Shown: positions 29,474-39,310, counted from the stretch's first letter. The stretch is 64,000 bases of DNA from Thraustochytrium sp. TN22 (GCA_013306675.1 JABLUY010000002.1:1-64000), one strand, 5' to 3'. Numbers and translations: made by a program. Notes: a model not told the origin generated them from the letters alone.

Positions 29474-31111
29474 ATGCCCTTTCTTTCACGGCGCAAGGGC
29501 GCGCGCGGGCAGGACCAGGAGCACCGGAGCGGCAGGAGCGGCAACGGCAGGCGCGCGAGCATGTCGGGCGTCCAGTTTCCCGCGGACGAGCAAGGGCGGC
29601 GCAGCACGACGGTGGCGGGCAAGGCGCTCTGGGAGAAGGCGTTCCAAGGTGCCGCGAGCGAGGACAAGCTGGCGGCGCTGGCCGCCGAGCCGCACTGGCG
29701 CAAGAAGTATGCGGCCCACGTGCGCGCAGTGACGCTGGACAGCCTGCGGTCGCCCGAGGCGACGCTGCGCGTGGCGAAGCAGGGCTTGGCCGCCGTCCAC
29801 GAGGACTTCGTCTTCGTGCGCGGCGACAGCTCGCAGTCGCTGGGCGAGGCGATGAAGCATCCGGAGGGCGAGGTGCACACGGCCGTGGTACGGTCCGAGG
29901 GCAAGCGCGCCGTAGATCCGGTCGCCGCCTTCAGCGTGCCCTTTGAGGAGAGCATCGTCGCGGGCCCGGAGCTCGTGGCGCGTTTCGAGCGCCTCGCGGA
30001 GCTGGACCAGGTCGAGCCGGACGTAGTGACGGCGCTGCGCACCACGTGCGCAGCCGCCACTGACTACCTGGGCGCCCTGAAGGACACCTACTTTGTGCTG
30101 CTGGGCGCCACCTCGGAGCTGTGCCCGCTCGAGCCGCTACTTGAGATGGGCCTCAATGTTGTCGCGGTCGCGCGGCCCAACGCGAAGCGCCAGGAGCGTC
30201 TCGTGCAGCTGGCACTCAATGCGCCCGAGGGCGCCTCGCTCACACTGCCGGTGCTGGAGACGCCCGAGGACGAGGCCAACCTCGATGACGCCGACTGGGT
30301 GGCCGCGCACGCCGGCGCAGATGTGCTCGAGACCACTCCGGAGCTCGCCGCCTGGCTGCGCGACCTGTACCCGGGCAAGCGCCTCGTCATCGGTTCCTAC
30401 ATTTACCTGGACGGTGCTGACCACGTGCGTGCGTGCGTGGCCATGGACGCCATTGTCGAAAGCGTGCTGGAGGCGCGCCCGGACACGGCGCTTACCTACC
30501 TTGGCACGCCTTCCATCATCTATCCGATTCCGGCAGAGGCCGCGGCGCGCGCCGCGGCGCGGCGCTCCGAGGCCAAGTCGCTCTGGCAGTCCGCGCTCCG
30601 CCTCGTCGTTGGGCCGTACAAGCCTAGCCTAGGCCCCGCGCTGGAGCTGGACTCCGTCAACGAGGACGCCGCAGACGCCTCCAAGCAGATGCATGTCTTC
30701 GACGGCACGGTCAATCTTCAGGGCCCCAACTACCTGTTGGCCAAAACGATCCAGGTCTGGCGGGCCATGGCGGCCCGCGAGGCGAGCGGCGCCGTGGTGT
30801 CTTATAACATGACGCCGATCAGTCGCACGAGCTCTGTCATGCATGTGAGCGCGGCGGCGCGCGGCGTGCGTGGTCTGCCCTCCTTCCCGCCGCTCTGCTC
30901 CTTCGACCCTTTCACTGCCAAGAACACCATGGCGCTCCTTCTTGTGCATGACATGTGCAACGCCGCCTCGCCGGCGCACCCGAGCGTCCCGCTGCGGAAC
31001 CCCATGGACATCCTGGCCTCGTACGGCGTCCACTCGGGCCTCTGGCGCGCACCGTACTCGCAGGAGTCCATCGGCCCTGCGCTGTACCTGAGCTCCTTCG
31101 TCAACGAATGA
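29474..31111 (+). CDS. Conserved-looking protein of unknown function, Rossmann-like core
   Basis: 545 residues. After a basic, disordered ~45 residues the frame is well structured. A segment DTYFVLLGATSELCPLEPLL followed by EMGLNVVAVARP reads as a nucleotide-binding-type beta-alpha-beta unit with a G-A-T-S-E turn, not a classical GxGxxG. Later segments include GKRLVIGSYIYLDGADHVR, LTYLGTPSIIYPIPAE and RNPMDILASYGVHSGLWRAP. There is no signal peptide or confident membrane helix. An NAD(P)-linked or SAM-type enzyme is possible, but I cannot name a family. The ATG at 29474 (MPFLSRRKG) is preferred; the frame upstream is open to 29306 but reads as spacer. Confidence 0.65.
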   Translation: MPFLSRRKGARGQDQEHRSGRSGNGRRASMSGVQFPADEQGRRSTTVAGKALWEKAFQGAASEDKLAALAAEPHWRKKYAAHVRAVTLDSLRSPEATLRVAKQGLAAVHEDFVFVRGDSSQSLGEAMKHPEGEVHTAVVRSEGKRAVDPVAAFSVPFEESIVAGPELVARFERLAELDQVEPDVVTALRTTCAAATDYLGALKDTYFVLLGATSELCPLEPLLEMGLNVVAVARPNAKRQERLVQLALNAPEGASLTLPVLETPEDEANLDDADWVAAHAGADVLETTPELAAWLRDLYPGKRLVIGSYIYLDGADHVRACVAMDAIVESVLEARPDTALTYLGTPSIIYPIPAEAAARAAARRSEAKSLWQSALRLVVGPYKPSLGPALELDSVNEDAADASKQMHVFDGTVNLQGPNYLLAKTIQVWRAMAAREASGAVVSYNMTPISRTSSVMHVSAAARGVRGLPSFPPLCSFDPFTAKNTMALLLVHDMCNAASPAHPSVPLRNPMDILASYGVHSGLWRAPYSQESIGPALYLSSFVNE

Positions 31112-31531
31112 AACGCTCAGAGCTCTTCCGTACAGAAGTTTGTTGAAAGCGTCAAGAGCTTTCTTGCCTTTTGCGTCCTGTGAAGCGGCACGTGTGTACA
31201 CGTGCCCGGCAACTTTCTTTCAGGTACTAATCATAATGGTAACCACCACATGCTCGAATCCCATAGCCGCCGCGGGCCGCGCCGACAGGAGGGCCGGGGG
31301 CCCAGGTCCACAACAGCGCTTAACGCGGCTCAGGCTCGCAGCTGCGCAGCTGCGCGCAGCGCAAAAGCAGCTCACGGCGCTCACTGGCAGGTCGCAGCGC
31401 TAAAGAAAGTCGGCTCGCCGACGGGTCAGGCGCTAGCGCCCTCCAACTTTACTACACAAGCCAAGAAAGCTGGATTGTAGGAGCCTGCAGTGAGATGAGT
31501 GATCGGTGAGTCCACTTTGCAGGCAAGCAAG

Positions 31532-31566
<35 letters not shown>

Positions 31567-31649
31567 CACCCGGCGCAGGCAGGCAGGCAGGGTAGTACCC
31601 CTCGCGCACGTAACGAGAGCGGGAAAGGCGCGGCCACGCTTGGCGCGCG
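31112..31649. other. Spacer with a (CAGG)n array
   Basis: Between the unknown 545-residue gene and the USP gene. Apart from the tetranucleotide array at 31520-31591 no feature is seen. Confidence 0.5.
31520..31591. repeat. (CAGG)n tetranucleotide array
   Basis: Roughly 17 GGCA/CAGG units interrupted once by CACCCGGCG, about 60 bp upstream of the USP start codon. The same motif in the complementary sense recurs at other spacers in this window. Confidence 0.9.
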
Positions 31650-33173
31650 ATGGGGCTCGTGTCGTCAGCGATGCCGTCGTCGCGGTGGTCGCCGCTTTCC
31701 TCGGCGTCGTCGTCCTCGTCGTCATCAGCGGCGGCGAAGGCAGACGCTGCTGTGCACGAGCATGAGGTGCGGGGCGACGAAGCCGAGGGCGAGGAGGCGA
31801 TCGAGACGGGGGCCAAGAAGCGACGAGCAGGCAAGACAGCGAAGCGCAAGCTCAAAGCGCGCTCGTCGTCGTGGGAGAAGCAGCTCTTGGGCGGCGTACG
31901 CAATGGCGACATGGAGTTCATACGCCTGCGGAAGGAGAGCCTGTGGACGCCGACGAACGAGATGGGCGGCGGCCTGCGTAACCTGGGCAACACGTGCTTT
32001 ATGAATGCGGCACTGCAGTGCCTCTCGCACACCGCACCCATCATGGACTTCTTCGTGGGCACTGCGCTGTGGCGAGAAGACCTGAACCGGGAGAACCCGA
32101 GCGGCACGGGCGGCAAGCTCGCGGAAGAGTTCGCATCGCTTCTGGCAAAGATGTTTGGCGAGTCGAGCTCCGCGGTGAACCCAGCCAGCTTCAAGGAGAC
32201 TGTAAGCCGGTTCGCACCGCAGTTCTCCGGCTGGCGGCAGCACGACTGCCAAGAGTTCCTCGCTTTCCTCCTTGACGGTCTGCACGAGGACCTGAATCGC
32301 GTGGCGGTCAAGCCGTACCAGGAGATCCCGGATGCGGACGGCCGGCCGGACGAGGTGGTGGCCGCGGAACAGTGGAAGTTGCACCTGCTGCGCAACCGCA
32401 GCATCGTCGTGGACATTATGCAAGGCCAGCTCAAGTCGACCTTGTGCTGCGAGGAGTGCGGCTTCGTCTCTGTCAAGTTTGACCCCTTCATGTACCTCTC
32501 CTTGCCAGTGGTAGCCCCGGAGGGCAAGCACGCTGCGAGCGTGGGCCTCGAGGCGCTGCTGGAGGAGTTTTTGAAGCCCGAGCGGCTTTCGGGTGACGAG
32601 CAGTGGTTCTGCAGCAAGTGCAAGCGGCACGTGGACGCCGTGAAGAAGTTCGACCTGTGGAAACTGCCGCCCGTGCTCATAATTCACCTGAAGCGCTTCA
32701 AGTACACGCGCACCGGTGTGCGGACCGAGAAGCTCGACACGATGGTGGACTTTGAGCTCGACGACTGGGACCTGGAGCGGCACACGTCTGGCGTGCAGCG
32801 GGACCGGCCACTGTATGACCTGTATGCCATTTCGCGGCACCTAGGCGGCGCCGGAAGCGGCCATTACAAGGCCGTGGTGCGCGGGCGCGCTGCGCAACAG
32901 TGGTACAGCTTCGACGACGCGCGCCGCGCGCCCGTCAAGCCTGCGGAGGTCCAAGACCGGAGCGCCTACTTGCTCTTCTTCCAGCGTCGCACGATCCAGG
33001 ACCAGGGCTATCGGCGCCAGTCCATGAGCAACCCGGCCAACTGGCCTCACCAGCTCCCCGATGCCGAGCTTGCGCGCCTTGGTGGCACCGATGGCAGGGA
33101 CGACTCCGCCTCCGCCGCCGTCCAGGCGCTCGACCCCGGCTCGGACACTATCGATCCTATGGACCACCTGTAG
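31650..33173 (+). CDS. Ubiquitin-specific protease (USP/UBP, peptidase C19)
   Basis: 507 residues. A Ser-rich then basic N-terminus of ~85 residues precedes one USP domain. The Cys box is LRNLGNTCFMNAALQC with the catalytic Cys at residue 116. A QHDCQEFLAFLLDGLHEDLN block follows; zinc-binding pairs appear as CCEECG and CSKC. The His box YAISRHLGGAGSGHYKAVV has the catalytic His at 405, and an Asp is available in WYSFDDARR. Layout resembles the short USP4/UBP5-type enzymes without N-terminal DUSP. It removes ubiquitin from proteins in cytosol or nucleus; the substrate is unknown. The ATG at 31650 starts MGLVSSAMPSSR; MGLVSS also fits an N-myristoylation consensus. Confidence 0.95.
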   Translation: MGLVSSAMPSSRWSPLSSASSSSSSSAAAKADAAVHEHEVRGDEAEGEEAIETGAKKRRAGKTAKRKLKARSSSWEKQLLGGVRNGDMEFIRLRKESLWTPTNEMGGGLRNLGNTCFMNAALQCLSHTAPIMDFFVGTALWREDLNRENPSGTGGKLAEEFASLLAKMFGESSSAVNPASFKETVSRFAPQFSGWRQHDCQEFLAFLLDGLHEDLNRVAVKPYQEIPDADGRPDEVVAAEQWKLHLLRNRSIVVDIMQGQLKSTLCCEECGFVSVKFDPFMYLSLPVVAPEGKHAASVGLEALLEEFLKPERLSGDEQWFCSKCKRHVDAVKKFDLWKLPPVLIIHLKRFKYTRTGVRTEKLDTMVDFELDDWDLERHTSGVQRDRPLYDLYAISRHLGGAGSGHYKAVVRGRAAQQWYSFDDARRAPVKPAEVQDRSAYLLFFQRRTIQDQGYRRQSMSNPANWPHQLPDAELARLGGTDGRDDSASAAVQALDPGSDTIDPMDHL

Positions 33174-33916
33174 ACAAAATACAACAGTGAGAAAGAACCA
33201 CCACGGCGAAGTGGCTGGCCTTTTATTTTACATAACAATTATTGTCACCTTCACGCGCCAGCAGCGGCGTCCACCAACGCCAACAGCGGCTGAGCAGCCA
33301 CCCACCACCAGTGCCACCACTGCTCCGGCGGCGCTTGCCTTGCTCAGCTTGCTGGCTGACAACCGCCGCCGCGCCACGATTGTGGCCACAGAAATGGGGA
33401 ACGGCGGGCGACGATGACGAGATGGGTGGCTCTGCGAGAAGCCGCGAGAGCATTGGCCATGGCGGCGCGGCGGCGCGGCGGCGCGGCAGACGCGCATCGA
33501 GGCCGCGGCGCGGCGCGGCGCGGCGCTGCGCGGCGCGGCGCGGCGCTGCGCGAGGGCGATGGCGGTAGGTTGACACGGCGCGGCGCGGCGCGGTGCGCTC
33601 GACGCGCTTGCGCGGCGGCGCTGGTGCGCAACTGGGCGAGGCGCTCAGGTTCTTCTTGGAGCTGGTGGCGATGGCGGCGGTCATGGTGACGGGGGTGGGG
33701 GTGGGGGTGGCGACGGCGAGGCTCCTAGATGGCTTGCTGCTCGAGGCTCGAGGCGCTGGTTGTGGGCGGGTCCAGCTGATTACAAACAAAGATGACGAGA
33801 TCGAACGTGCACGCGGCGGCGTTATGCAACTGCGAGCACGACCATTGAGAAAACAACGAGGCATTTGTATGATGGATGCAGGCAGGTGAGCAGCCAGAGC
33901 CACCAGGAGCCAGAGG

Positions 33917-33951
<35 letters not shown>

Positions 33952-34441
33952 AGCGGACAAAAGTGGATGGCGCGCCGCTTGTGGTACGCGCCCTCGGGTG
34001 CGATGCATAAGCTCTGGCCGCAATCTATGTCGTCGTTTGCTAAGAGCGAAATACGGAGTCATAAACCGTTAGTGCAGCGCTCTTCCACGCTGCTCCGACG
34101 ACCTGTCGATTCTGAAAGCTGTATTCGGGTGCGCCTGCGCGTGGGCAGTGCGACGCGAGATGGAGCAAGGGAGGTCCTGCTCGGCTCGAGTGATTTTGTT
34201 TTTGCATGAGCGCTCGCTGCCCAACCGTGTATCTGTGCCTGTCGTTCCCATCGATGTGCACAGCGTCAAAATTGGGCGACAAGGACCAGGATGTGTCGCA
34301 ATTGTCTGGCCGAAGCATGGGCCTTCGTGGCCTCTCGTGCTGCGGTCCTATGGCCCCTGACATGCGCGGAGGAGGGAGAGAAGAGAGAGACAGAGAGCGA
34401 GAGATGGCTGTGCACTTTGCTTCGGCGGGAGAACAGTTTGA
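33174..34441. other. Spacer, possibly holding a 5' exon of RPA43
   Basis: Contains CGG/CGCGG low complexity (33450-33620), a (GA)n run (33919-33951) and several ATGs without a domain. An ATGCAGGCAG|GTGAGC arrangement at 33876-33891 could be a tiny first exon and donor for the Pol I subunit gene downstream. Confidence 0.4.
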
Positions 34442-35278
34442 CTGACTTTGGCGGTACCAACCATACAGACCCTCTCAAGTTCCGTAGCAGATGTTGTGCT
34501 GAGCGGAGGGCGCAAGCGCGCCCGTTCCGACTCGGTAAGCAGCGTTCCAACGGTGGACTCGCCGTTCCGGGTCGCGAAGCTGGAGTCAACCATGTGCTTG
34601 CCTCCTGCGTACATTGGTCGCGCACATTTGGGCGCCAGCGAGCTGCTGAACGACCGGCTGCTGAAGTTTGATCCGCGACTGGGTGGCGTGATGCTCTCGT
34701 ACTCGAGCCTTCGCGTGGAAGACGGCGTGGGTCTGGTTTTCGAAGACAGCCCTGAGGTGCGCTTCCGCTGCAAGTACCGTGCACTTCTCTTCATGGCGCC
34801 CAAGGGTTCACGGCTGACGGGCCGCATCAATCAGGTCTCGGCCGGCCACATTGGCCTGCTCATCTTTGACGCCTTTCCTGCGTCCATCATTCGCGAGCGA
34901 CTCCACCCGCGATACGAATACAAGGCAGATCGCAGCCAGTTTGTGGCCAAGGACAACGCGGACGACGTTCTCTCCGTGGACATGTCGGTGGTCTTTCGCG
35001 TTCATGCGGTCGATACGACAAGTTCGACGGATTGGTTCATTGAGGGAGCCATGGTTGATGCAGACCTGGGTCCAAGGTCTCTGGCTGCGGCGAGCTATGG
35101 GGGTGCTGGCGTTTTGGAGGATGGCGACCCGGAGGGAGACGAGGAACCTGCCCAGAAGCGCGCCAAGGGCGACCTTGGCGAAGCGCTCGAGAAGAAGAAG
35201 CAGAAGAAGAGCAAGAAGGAGAAGAAGAAGAAGGACAAGGACAAGAAGAAGGACAAGAAGAAGAAGAAGGACAAGTAG
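34442..35278 (+). CDS. RPA43: RNA polymerase I subunit RPA43-like (Rpb7-type), 5' end unresolved
   Basis: About 276 residues in the open frame. Conserved segments are SPFRVAKLESTMCLPPAYIG, LLKFDPRLGGVMLSYSSLRV and GRINQVSAGHIGLLIFDAFP, the pattern of the tip and OB domains of RPA43. A Lys-rich tail (KKK/KDK repeats) ends the protein. RPA43 with RPA14 forms the Pol I stalk that contacts Rrn3 for rRNA synthesis. The frame starts after a stop with no ATG until 34592, inside the conserved region. The true start is therefore probably in an upstream exon: a CTGAC word (34441) and CAG acceptors at 34468 and 34490 fit. The start given is only the edge of the open frame. It converges with DPH2, 157 bp between stops. 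Confidence 0.8.
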   Translation: MTLAVPTIQTLSSSVADVVLSGGRKRARSDSVSSVPTVDSPFRVAKLESTMCLPPAYIGRAHLGASELLNDRLLKFDPRLGGVMLSYSSLRVEDGVGLVFEDSPEVRFRCKYRALLFMAPKGSRLTGRINQVSAGHIGLLIFDAFPASIIRERLHPRYEYKADRSQFVAKDNADDVLSVDMSVVFRVHAVDTTSSTDWFIEGAMVDADLGPRSLAAASYGGAGVLEDGDPEGDEEPAQKRAKGDLGEALEKKKQKKSKKEKKKKDKDKKKDKKKKKDK

Positions 35279-35435
35279 TGCGGAGCCGCGCAGCGCGGCG
35301 CAGCAGCAGACGCGTCGCGACTCTGTCGTGTATGTTTGACGATCTTTTGTATACTCTGAAGATGTTAGGATTCTTTTACTCAGGCAGGCAGGCTACAGAG
35401 GCAGGGGAAAAGGCGCAGGTCGCCACTCGCGTTTG

Positions 35436-36983
35436 TCATCGCTTGCAGTCAGGGTCGTCGAGCGAGAAGAGGCCGGAGGCCGTGCCTGACTGGCCACGGA
35501 TAGCCGCCTGCGGCACCTTGTCGCCCTTGCGAGCCTCGAGGCCGCGGAAGGTCTGCTCCGCGAGCGCGTCCGCAGCAGGGCTGGCGTAGCGAATGGCAAT
35601 ATGCCTGTCCTTGCCGTGCTGCACGACGGCTTGGTCGGAGCCGGCAGCCGGGACGGCTGGGGCCGGCTCGGACGCGGGGAGAGGTTGCCGCACGGTGGCA
35701 TTGATGAAGGAGCCCGTGGCGAGGGAGAAGTGCGGGGCGTCGTCGACCTCGGCCCCGTCCGCCGTGTCGGCGTCAACGCCCTGAGTCGGTGCGACAGCAG
35801 CGAGATCTCGGAAGGAGAGCGCGAAGCGCGTGGACCAGTCGCGAGCGCCGAGAGCAACCTCGAGCTCGAAGGGCGTAACGACGGGCTTGAAGAACTCGCG
35901 GGAGTCGAGGAGGCTGTTGAGCGGACAGGCGACGAGCACGTAGGCGTCAATGTGCGCGAAGTTGGCGAGCTTCTGCGGGTTGATCTTGCCCATGAGGAAG
36001 GTGTATGTCTTCTTGCCACTCCTCTGCGCAAGGCGCGCGAGGCTGCGGATGACCTTATCGTAGCCTTGGACGCCCATTGTGCCGACCAGAAGGCCGATCA
36101 TGCGCGCGTCTCGCGCCTGCTGGACCTTGAGGAAACGCTTGGCGACGAGGCCGGTGACCCGGCGCGAGGGGGGGGCGCACTCTCTGGTGATCGGGTCGAG
36201 GGCGAGAAGGCCGGCGCAGGCGTCGATGCCTAGCGTTAGCGCGGTCTGCGCGAGGTGGCGGTCATCTTCGCCCACGTAGACGGCCACGAAGGAGGAGGCG
36301 GTGCCCTGGTCGGGCTCAAAGTAAATCTCTTGGCCCAGGGCAACGGCGGCCGGCGTGCGCGAGTCGTCGAGATTGGACTGAAAGTCCTGCACGGGCTGGA
36401 AGCCATCGTGGACCTCGGGCAGGCGGGCATCGAGACCGTGCGTGTCCGCAAGCTCGCGTGCCAGCGCTGGCATGGCGTGGTCGTAACGCACGTCGCGAAC
36501 GAGTACGAGCGTGCGCGTGGCCACCTCTAGGTCAGCGACTGCGGCCGCAATGGCGGCGGCCGCTGCTGCGACGTCTAGCGCGCGCTCTGTGAAGACGAGC
36601 TGCACAGGGAGGCGGCTGGTGCGCGAGAGGCAAGAGTGCCCGTAGTGCACGAGGAAGTCCGCGGCGTGGTGGTCGGCCGCAACCTCGTCCACGCAGCAGC
36701 TGCCGTACGAGGTGTCGCCCAGCACGAAGACGTCGACGTCGTCGCGCGCATCCTTCAGGTGGCCCCGGATGCTTGAGACAAGCCGGAAGGCGGCTGGCAG
36801 CAGCTCGTCCGGGACCTGGAGCGCTACGCGACGGAAGCCCTGCTCGCGGATGAGCGCCGCGGTCTCAGCCACGTGCAGCTCCGTCGCAAACGCCACCTCT
36901 TCGGCAGCGAGCAAGCGCGCGCCGTCCTCCAGCGACTTCGCCTCTACTTCGCGCCCCACGGCGCGCTCGCCGCTGTCGTCCAT
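35436..36983 (-). CDS. DPH2: Diphthamide biosynthesis protein DPH2
   Basis: 515 residues, usual length for the family. Segments: FRRVALQVPDELLPAAFRL, VFVLGDTSYGSCCVDEVAAD with HYGHSCLS, LDARLPEVHDGFQPV, and late LAQRSGKKTYTFLMGKINPQ, then IDAYVLVACPLNSLLDSREF with KPVVTPFELEVAL. These cover the three repeats of the DPH1/DPH2 fold. DPH1-DPH2 with an Fe-S cluster starts diphthamide on eEF2 from SAM in the cytosol. The GDTSYGSCC wording fits DPH2 more than DPH1. A longer frame would start at a TTG at 37010; the first ATG is 36983 (MDDSGERAVG). Confidence 0.9.
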   Translation of the reverse strand: MDDSGERAVGREVEAKSLEDGARLLAAEEVAFATELHVAETAALIREQGFRRVALQVPDELLPAAFRLVSSIRGHLKDARDDVDVFVLGDTSYGSCCVDEVAADHHAADFLVHYGHSCLSRTSRLPVQLVFTERALDVAAAAAAIAAAVADLEVATRTLVLVRDVRYDHAMPALARELADTHGLDARLPEVHDGFQPVQDFQSNLDDSRTPAAVALGQEIYFEPDQGTASSFVAVYVGEDDRHLAQTALTLGIDACAGLLALDPITRECAPPSRRVTGLVAKRFLKVQQARDARMIGLLVGTMGVQGYDKVIRSLARLAQRSGKKTYTFLMGKINPQKLANFAHIDAYVLVACPLNSLLDSREFFKPVVTPFELEVALGARDWSTRFALSFRDLAAVAPTQGVDADTADGAEVDDAPHFSLATGSFINATVRQPLPASEPAPAVPAAGSDQAVVQHGKDRHIAIRYASPAADALAEQTFRGLEARKGDKVPQAAIRGQSGTASGLFSLDDPDCKR

Positions 36984-37069
36984 CTTGCGCGAGCTGATTT
37001 GGTCAAGCAAAGCTCACTGTCAGGTCGCGCGTCCAGGTCGCTCGCTCACTGGTTGGCTGGCAGTGAGAC

Positions 37070-37198
37070 AGTCAGAGAAAGCCAAGAGAGAGAGAGAGAG
37101 AGAGAGAGGAGAAGACCAGAGCAGAGAGAGACCAGAGCAGAGACCAGAGAGAGAGAGGCACGTCGTTTCCTCTGGCAGCTTCGCTAAGCTAAGAGTAA
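37070..37198. repeat. (GA)n-rich purine stretch
   Basis: An uninterrupted (GA)n run at about 37086-37112 followed by CAGAGA-rich sequence, in the spacer upstream of DPH2. No gene. Confidence 0.7.
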
Positions 37199-37655
37199 GA
37201 GCAAACATCAACATGATCAGAAGGAATGTAAGAATACTTGCTTTGTGTGTTTACAAGAGAGCTGATGGCGTTTGGACACAGGCCTGGCTAGAATACTTGG
37301 GGGCGGTTTTTGCTCTGTTGCTCGCGATGCTCCCGAGCAAACATCAACATGATCAGAAGGAATGTAAGAATGATGGCATTTGGACACAGGCCTGGCTAGA
37401 ATACTGGGGGGCGGTTTTTGCTCTGTTTTGCCTCCTTTGGCGGTCACCCAACGATCTGCTCGCGATGCTCCCGAGCAAACATCAACATGATCAGAAGGAA
37501 TGTAAGAATACTTGCTTTGTGTGTATAAAAGGCGGTTTACAAGAGAGCTGATGGCGTTTGGACACAGGCCTGGCTAGAATACATGGGGGCGTTTTTTGCT
37601 CTGTTTTGCCTCCTTTGGCGGTCACCCAACGATCTGCTCGCGATGCTCCCTCAGG
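37199..37655 (-). repeat. Degenerate tandem repeat derived from the phosphatase gene 3' end
   Basis: Units start with GAGCAAACATCAACATGATC at 37199, 37335 and 37473 (136, 138 and about 180 bp). The last unit runs into the coding end of the phosphatase gene. On the minus strand the full unit contains the last ~8 codons of the gene, the stop and 3' flank. Unit 1 lacks the segment with CTCCTTTGGCGG; unit 2 lacks the segment with TTGTGTGTTTACAAG; unit 3 is longest and has an extra TATAAAAGGCGG. The units thus differ mainly by block deletions rather than point changes. Confidence 0.9.
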
Positions 37656-38680
37656 AGAGTCTCGAGGTTGAAGCTCTTGCGCAAGAAAGGGCGCACGTCC
37701 TTCTCGTCGCGGATACGCTCGAGGAAAGTGGCGAGGACCGAGAGAGCCGTGTCGTTGGGATCATCGTACCAGGACGAGATGGGAACACCGTTGGAGAGCT
37801 GGGGTAGGAAGCAGAAAGCGTTGTTATCCACGAGGACGACCCGGTTGAGCGGGCGGTCGAGCTTCTGCAGGTCCTTGAGGTAGTAGCCGCGCATGAAGAG
37901 GCAGGAATCGCGGTAGAGGCGGCCACGAAAGATGGTGCCCTTGGGGTCGAGCCAGTCAAGCAGCGGGCGCGCGTATTCCTCGAGGCCAGCCGTGTAGGCG
38001 AAGAGCTCGTAATGCTCCGAGGCGTAGGCGAGGAATTTATCGAGGCCCGGGCGCTTGTTGACGTGAACGACCTCGCCGTCGGCGAGGGTGATGGTAAAGT
38101 CCTCGACGGCGTTGGCAGACTCCTTGCGCTCCTCAGCCTGGCGGAACTGCTCCTGGTGGGCTGAGAGGCGGCTGTGGATGAGCGTCTCGTCGACGTCGAG
38201 GACGACGGTGAGCTTGCCGCGGTCGCTGGTGGCCTGGGGCGGGATGATGGTACGGTTGCTAAGCGACGAGTTGCGCACGGCGTTGAGGCGCGCGCTCGTG
38301 TAGGGGCGCTCGGCGCTCTGCAGCGTCGAGGGCGCAGCGGGGCCGTGGGGTCCGCGGCGGCGCCGGTTGGGGCCGCCCTGCGCTGCGGCGGCGGCCGCGG
38401 CCGCCTTGGAGTCCGTGGACGCGCTGCGGTGCCCGTTGACCGGGGGCAGCGTGCCCTCCGCCTGCGCGCGGCCGCTTGCGCCGCCGCCGTGCGGGAAGGC
38501 GCGCGCCACGCCGGCCTCGATGCCCGTCGGGTGCGCCCCAGGCCTGATCATGGTGCTCGCAGCGGCGGCGGCGCTGCCGCTGCTGCTGCCGCTGCTGCTG
38601 CCTCCGGCGCCGACCGCGCCGCTGCTCCCCTGCGTCGACTGCTTCGCGAGACTGCTGGCCCTGCTAGCCACGCGGCGCAT
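37622..38680 (-). CDS. FCP1/NIF (CTDSP, SCP-like) protein phosphatase
   Basis: 352 residues from the ATG at 38680; the frame stays open to 38959 but without an ATG. The first ~150 residues are Ala/Gly/Ser-rich. The HAD-type catalytic domain starts at KLTVVLDVDETLIHSRLSAH, where DVDET is the DxDx(T/V) nucleophile motif. It continues VHVNKRPGLDKFLAYASEHY, ELFAYTAGLEEYARP, FRGRLYRDSCLFMRGYYLKD and RVVLVDNNAFCFLPQ. The domain ends at the C-terminus, as in CTDSP and Nem1/Dullard-type enzymes. Substrates in this family are the RNA polymerase II tail or lipins; which applies here is undecided. No membrane helix argues against Nem1. Its 3' end has seeded a tandem repeat. Confidence 0.9.
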   Translation of the reverse strand: MRRVASRASSLAKQSTQGSSGAVGAGGSSSGSSSGSAAAAASTMIRPGAHPTGIEAGVARAFPHGGGASGRAQAEGTLPPVNGHRSASTDSKAAAAAAAAQGGPNRRRRGPHGPAAPSTLQSAERPYTSARLNAVRNSSLSNRTIIPPQATSDRGKLTVVLDVDETLIHSRLSAHQEQFRQAEERKESANAVEDFTITLADGEVVHVNKRPGLDKFLAYASEHYELFAYTAGLEEYARPLLDWLDPKGTIFRGRLYRDSCLFMRGYYLKDLQKLDRPLNRVVLVDNNAFCFLPQLSNGVPISSWYDDPNDTALSVLATFLERIRDEKDVRPFLRKSFNLETLLREHREQIVG

Positions 38681-39310
38681 CCACCTCCTGCCGCTCCCGC
38701 TGCTCGCGCGCCGCCGCTGCTGCCGCTGCTGCCGCTGCGGCTCCTCCCCTCCTGCTGCGGCCGCTTCCTCTGCTGTCGCGTGCCGCGCGGCGGGCTCTAG
38801 AGGACTGCTGCCGCTGCCTTGCGCTGCGCTGCCACAGGCCCCTCCTCCTCCAGCTGCTGCACTGGACTCCTCCCCCGCCGTCGTTGACTGCCTATTGATC
38901 CACTTGCCGACTGACAGAGGCAGGCTGGCTGGCTCCCGTCCCTCGCCCGCTCGATCCAAGCGCGACTGGACTGCGCTCGCTCAACTCGCTCACAGGCCGC
39001 TCCGCTCCTGCCGCCGCTCCTGCCGCTGCCGGGCGCGCTCGCCGCCGACGCCGCTGTCTGCGCTGCTGCTCTGCCGCTGCGCTGCGCTGCGCTGCAAGCG
39101 AGACGGCCGGCGCGAGCGGGGCTGGCGGGCTGCTGCTTTGCCGCTCCGCCTCGGGGCGCGGGGCAGCAGGCCAGGCCGAAGCCGCACGGGGGCACGGGCG
39201 GGCCTGGGCCGGGTTGCCGCCGCCGCCGGAGCAGGCGCCGACGACCGAGACACGCCGCCGCTTCCTACGCTAACCCCCCCGGTGTGCGCGGGGCGTTAGT
39301 TAGCAAGGGG

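Noticed and set aside
35631-36233. Plus-strand open frame within DPH2
   Set aside because: Antisense shadow; the minus frame contains the full DPH2 motif series.
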